From NCBI GenBank assembly GCA_004335635.1, contig QAXH01005204.1:1-64000 (forward strand): 64,000 bases of DNA, read 5' to 3'. Below, in pieces: positions 59,754 through 64,000 of this stretch. Each line of letters starts with the position of its first letter. The first letter of the stretch is position 1. The stretch comes from Chloromonas sp. AAM2. Taxonomy: Eukaryota; Chlorophyta; Chlorophyceae; Chlamydomonadales; Chlamydomonadaceae. The notes beneath the pieces were generated by a model. It made no database searches. It had not been told where the DNA came from and worked only from the letters and a program-made list of their open reading frames with translations. The position numbers and the translations under genes were made by a program.

Positions 59754-62433
59754 TTATGCCGCGAACGGATCAATTCTCGGATCGTGCTCTGTCGCCAATT
59801 GCTTCCCTGTGCACAGGCAGCCGGTGCACATGACCTTGCCGGTGCCTGCACAGCAAGCGCACGACTGGTATCCCTCGTCCTTGCCTGAGCCAACACACGC
59901 CCCGCAGCTGAGGTAGCCCGTGCCCTCGCAGTAATGGCAACGGTTGCGCTGCTGCTTCTTGACGTTGTTGACCTCCACCACCAGCAGGGCGGATAACACG
60001 CCCACTGAACCGCCACAGAACGACGCGACAATCGGGTCCACCTGTGCGCATGGCAGCGCAGCCGGATTCTTGTTTCATGACAGTGCCAGACAAGCTGTCT
60101 ACTAGGGCAGTCGCAGCCCAGTGCCCAGTGTCGCAGCCGTTCAGAGCAGGTCGGCAGCCAACCCTTTACAGGTGTCATGCGTGGGTGGACTGGTTTGCTG
60201 CTAGTTGAAAATCAATCCAGGCAACGGCCGACGTGTCTTTAAAAGTGTGCCCGAGCCGCAGCCCTCCTGACCCTCTGCAGCGTCTACCCTTCACACTAGC
60301 GCACCTGGGCAAGTTGCTTGGGCAGGTGTAGAGAATCAACAAACTCCACGTATGATGTGCCTGCGGCGTGGCAAGTGTGCCATGGTTGATAGCCCAGGGA
60401 ATAACCACAGAGCTGATGGGGCGTGTGCAGCAGCAAACTCATGATCATCCACACACACCGGGAAAAAAGTTTACCCAAGTGCCACACCAGCAATCTGCTG
60501 TTTTCTGCAGGTTTGAAGTAACTTGTGTGTGCTCTGATCTGCACAAATGTTCCACATCCTGTGAGCTTGCGCTGCACACCGGACACGCCCAGCAAGCAGA
60601 GCAGGCCTTCCCCTTGGCGCAAGCCGCACTGTGCGTGACACCTGACCCCGCTTGACCCACCGCCCAGGCCCATCTTGAGCTCCAGGAAGGGCGCCAGCAG
60701 ACCGCCAAACGTAATCACGGTCCCAACTGCAGCGATAAGCAAGCAGGACAGCCTACCGTTCTCGAGGCTTGGATGCAGGTATTCTCAGAGCCGTGCTAGC
60801 CATGGCATGGTAGCGATGCAGCGTTACCAATGAGTGGGTGATACCATCGAGGACCCAAGGGGTCGTGAGGTGAAGGTGCCAGTACCTAGTCCCACTGAGT
60901 CCCAATGCGCAATACCAGGGCTTAGGGAGTCAAGGTAGTTGCGCAGATGATGGCGTTCACAGCCATGCTTTTGACCATGTGATCTGCGTTGTGAAATGCG
61001 GCCCGCGACAGTGCTAGTGCAAGTGCATACCACCTGCCAACGCACAATAGCGTCTAATCCTGTGCCGTCGCCATGCCCATGCGTGTTGCGCTGGTATGCG
61101 AATGACGGGTGCTGTGCTGCATACCCACCAAAACACAAGTAGAATGTGTAGTACTGGTTGAGTGTCTTCTGTTCAAGCGGGGGCAGGAAAGGTAGGGCAG
61201 AGACGTACTTTTCGTTGGCCAACTCTTCCTTCAGAGACGTTTCGCCACCCTACACAAAAAAGCAAACAGACTGACATTCATTCTGCCCCTTGGAGGTAGT
61301 CAGCCCCGTGTAACACCTGCAGCTCAACATCACACTGGTCTACTCCGTTGCTTCAACCTTGTGAGCCCTAGACTAACCCCATTTTCCCCTGCAGACGGAC
61401 CCTTGACGTATACACTGCTGAGCTGTGCAATCCTGAAAATAAAAGCTCGCCACTGCAATACTGGGCTACTCTGGATTGTCAGCTTCTCCTTGGCTTACTC
61501 AAGTATGCCAGTTGACCACCCAGGATGCCCAAGGCCAGTGCACAAGGCCCCTGATATGTCCCTTGGGCTGTCAAGCAGGGGCAGGGCTCTCACCTTGACT
61601 CGCTGCTGAATGCGCAGTCGCCTGACCTCTTCCATGAGCAGGAAGATGCGATTCTGGCGTGCCACAATGTTGTCAGCAATCTCATCAAGCTGCAGCTGGG
61701 CGAAATCCTGCAGATACATAGCAGTTCCAGCATTGCCTGTGAAGCCAGCCTGGCACAGGCTGTGGCTTCTTCAACAGGTTGTGCGTGCCATAAGTAGTGC
61801 AGCCAGGCATGGAGCAGAGATGCACGTGCAGAGGAGCGTGGCTGCCTCACAAAGGCAACTTGTAATGAACCTGCAATCTCTAATGTGCACATTTAAGCTG
61901 TGCCTGGCCTGAGATGGCCATCATGTCTTGTTGGGTGTGGCTCTGAAAGGAAGCGGGGCTGGGGACTGCAGCAGTGAACATGCATGTCTGGGGTTCGGGC
62001 TGGCTTGGCTGCGCTCACTGTGCCAGTCCCTGTGCCACAAGGTCAGCAGAAGTGGAAGGTGGTGCAGTGCAGGCTCACCTTCACTGTATCTCGGCTCTCA
62101 ATGATGCAGAACTCGCCGCTTGGGAAGGTTGTGATGCTGCAAGAGTCGGGACACCGGTTGTGTGGATGCTGGGCGGCCAGACCCTGCCCGATTGTCATAC
62201 ATTCCATCAAATCGCGCTCACTTGGATGTTCCATTGTCGTTGGGCGAAGGCACGTCATCCGCTGCCGCGCTCCTCAATGCAAGACGCAAAGGGTCGAAAG
62301 GTAGCCTCCTTGGCGCAGGTGGCACTGGCGTGACCGATGCTTCCTTCCAAATGGGAGAAGGCAGCCTAAACATCTTATGACTGTGCATTCCATGGCAGGA
62401 GCAGCTACACGATGCCTGCCTTGTCATCCTCAT
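59754..62433 (-). CDS. OR: ORANGE protein, plastid DnaJ-type zinc-finger
   Basis: ORANGE stabilises phytoene synthase and promotes carotenoid accumulation in plastids. Minus-strand exons: 62433-62222, 62136-62079, 61707-61594, 61249-61129, 60726-60661, 60360-60305, 60041-59754; sum 915 nt (304 aa), all in phase and close to the plant length. The Cys/Ser/Arg-rich N-terminus is transit-peptide-like. Conserved blocks: FCIIESRDTV, the helix DEIADNIVARQNRIFLLMEE with VRRLRIQQRVK, FLPPLEQKTL, FGGLLAPFLELKMGLGGTSY, LHLPKQLAQVDPIVASF and LLVVEVNNVK. Two membrane segments precede four CxxC(x)GxG-like repeats (Cys 244/247, 255/258, 270/273, 281/284). The end EHDPRIDPFAA is typical. It is a J-domain-less DnaJ zinc finger. 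Confidence 0.92.
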
Positions 62434-63041
62434 CCTTCACCGGAGGGCGGTGTCGTCGTCTGGAACCGGACAGAGTCGAAGCCCTGAGAATGACACCAGC
62501 GAGTTGACACCAAAGAGAGACAAGAACCCTATGAAAAATGCCGGCCACTCTGTAAAGAGATAAAGAACAAAACGGCTGCTGGTTTCCCTTAATTTAGTGC
62601 GTTCTACTGCACCACACGGAGCACTCGCGCCCCATGCACTGCAGACACCACGCCACACGGCCTCCAAGCGGTTCAAGCCAGCGTGGTGGGTCCCTTGGCG
62701 TGCACAACGATGTGTCTGCTATACCAGGTGTCACTTGCACGCACTGCATGTTGAGCCTAGGGACTTGAGCAAGCTGACCAGCATCTGCAACCACAGGTCA
62801 ACCTGGGAATTGCAACATGCAAAGGCATTCCTGCCTAGCGTTTCCACAGTGCATACAGACTGTCAAGCATGCATGCCTGTGGTGCTTGCAGTAGGCCGCA
62901 AAGGAATACTTATCCGTGCGTATGAATGCATATCGTGCATTACAGGCCATGTTTGACCATCTGCAGCTGGAGCAAGTGAACCATTTGTTCAGCATGTGTT
63001 CGCCAGGGGTGTCATGCTGTTGTGCGCAGGTTACCACGTAA
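62434..63041. promoter_or_regulatory. Divergent upstream region: ORANGE / unknown gene
   Basis: 608 bases between predicted starts. A 5' UTR intron of the plus-strand gene may end at TTGTGCGCAG (63029). No other feature seen. Confidence 0.35.
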
Positions 63042-63707
63042 ATGGAGGACGACCTGACCGCAGCCGGAGCGAAGGTTAAAGAAGCCCTGCAGAAGGCCGC
63101 CTGGCACCCGCCCCCGCCACACTTCACGAATCAGGACTACAATTCTTTGGGGGCTGCTGGCTTTGAGAAGGAGGCCCACTTCCTTTTGACAGGCGAGTAG
63201 TTCCAAGGCAAAAACTTGTAGGGCAGGTAGCTGCCTATAGGCATTAGGTGCAGACTGTGGGGCAGATAGCCGCCCATGCATTATGCTGACCCTCGCAGCT
63301 AGCCTACGTTTTGTATGCTGCAGCTGACTGCAGTAGTATCCAGGGCCGACATTATGACCTATATCCAGTGCTAGTGGTTGGTTTGATACGCTGAACAGCC
63401 CACGGGCTGGATGCAACAACAATCTGAATGTATATACTGTAAGTAGCATAAGGGGACGCGGTGGCCGTGCTGCAACTGTTCAGCTTTTTCGGACAGAAAG
63501 GCAGGCGCTGATGTACGCCGCTCGGTGTTCGGAGTTCCAAGATGTGTTCCCACGAAGTGGGAGCACCACATTTGAAGCCCCCGCTTCCAACCGTGGCCAA
63601 TACCTGGTCTGTCCTGTGCGCAGACCCAAGACTCCAGACGAAGTGGAGAAATGCGCTCAACCCGTTCGTAGCTGCCGAACTGGAGGCCACACTGCAGGCT
63701 CAGCAAG
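63042..63707 (+). CDS. Start of an unrecognised gene, incomplete
   Basis: Not recognised. Candidate exon 63042-63192 starts MEDDLTAAGAKVKEALQKAA, followed by WHPPPPHFTNQDYN and FEKEAHFLL. It ends at a possible GC donor (CAG|GCGAGT), otherwise at a stop six bases later. A second exon-like block, 63624-63707, encodes TKWRNALNPFVAAELEATLQ between good splice sites. Codon usage resembles the neighbours. Junctions between the blocks and any continuation past the right edge are unresolved. Confidence 0.35.
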
Positions 63708-64000
63708 GTGTGTTGTTCAGCTGCATGCCATCCCAACGTGTGGGTATGTATGCTGACACATGACGCTGACGAGCAACATTCCGGTAGCATCGCCTTCTTC
63801 CTGGAAGCGAATGTGTCTGTTGCGCTGCATTGGAAGGAGCGCATGCAGCCAGCCCCCTTGCTGCATTGTGGTGCCCATGTGCAATGTGCAGTGGCAGGGC
63901 TTAAGCGGAACATGAACATGGCTTTGGCGCACGCCACCCTGCTTTGCCATGCTGCTTGCGCATCTGTGGCCTTACCCCCAACGAGTGATGAGTGCGCATG

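Overview
The window looks like nuclear DNA of a chlorophyte green alga of the chlamydomonad/volvocine type. The evidence is intron-dense genes with short exons, TGCAG-type splice acceptors, TGTAA poly(A) signals after at least two genes, CAG/CAC-rich low-complexity coding runs, and plastid genes for chlorophyll and carotenoid formation. The species cannot be told from the sequence. There is one assembly gap (51609-52575). No rRNA, tRNA or CRISPR array was found. I rebuilt the exon chains by hand from splice signals, reading phase and family resemblance. Six of the models close as complete in-frame reading frames.

Layout. (1) 1-5646, minus: propeller part of acylaminoacyl-peptidase, cut by the left edge. 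(2) 6997-14095, plus: magnesium chelatase subunit D, 14 exons, 769 aa. (3) 15045-17773, plus: an FN3 + CS (p23/NudC-like) protein. A terminal-inverted-repeat element (17931-18533) follows it. (4) 19143-20988, minus: an unrecognised, probably plastid, multi-span membrane protein. (5) 21532-27487, plus: iron-sulfur class I fumarase, 14 exons, 555 aa, with a tandemly triplicated exon. (6) 28756-38788, plus: a family-A DNA polymerase of the POLN/POLQ type without a helicase half. (7) 40042-43547, plus: a Whirly-type ssDNA-binding protein. (8) 44752-53232, minus: autophagy protein ATG16 (coiled coil + WD40). (9) 53591-57196, plus: type-B response regulator with receiver and GARP domains. (10) 59754-62433, minus: ORANGE, the plastid DnaJ-type zinc-finger protein. 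(11) 63042 onward, plus: start of an unknown gene.

There is no operon logic, but several neighbours are divergent pairs sharing short upstream regions: peptidase/ChlD (1.35 kb), membrane protein/fumarase (about 0.55 kb), ATG16/response regulator (358 bp) and ORANGE/unknown (608 bp). ChlD and ORANGE serve chlorophyll and carotenoid formation in the plastid. Whirly and the polymerase act on DNA.

The most unusual material is non-genic. A family of TIR elements with ends like TTTGCCAGTTCTGGGACAA occurs at five places. One copy carries a reading frame whose end resembles the C-terminal motif of phage-type DNA methylases. The other main oddities are the fumarase exon triplication, a displaced 3' end of the FN3/CS gene inside the peptidase, and several GC-AG introns.
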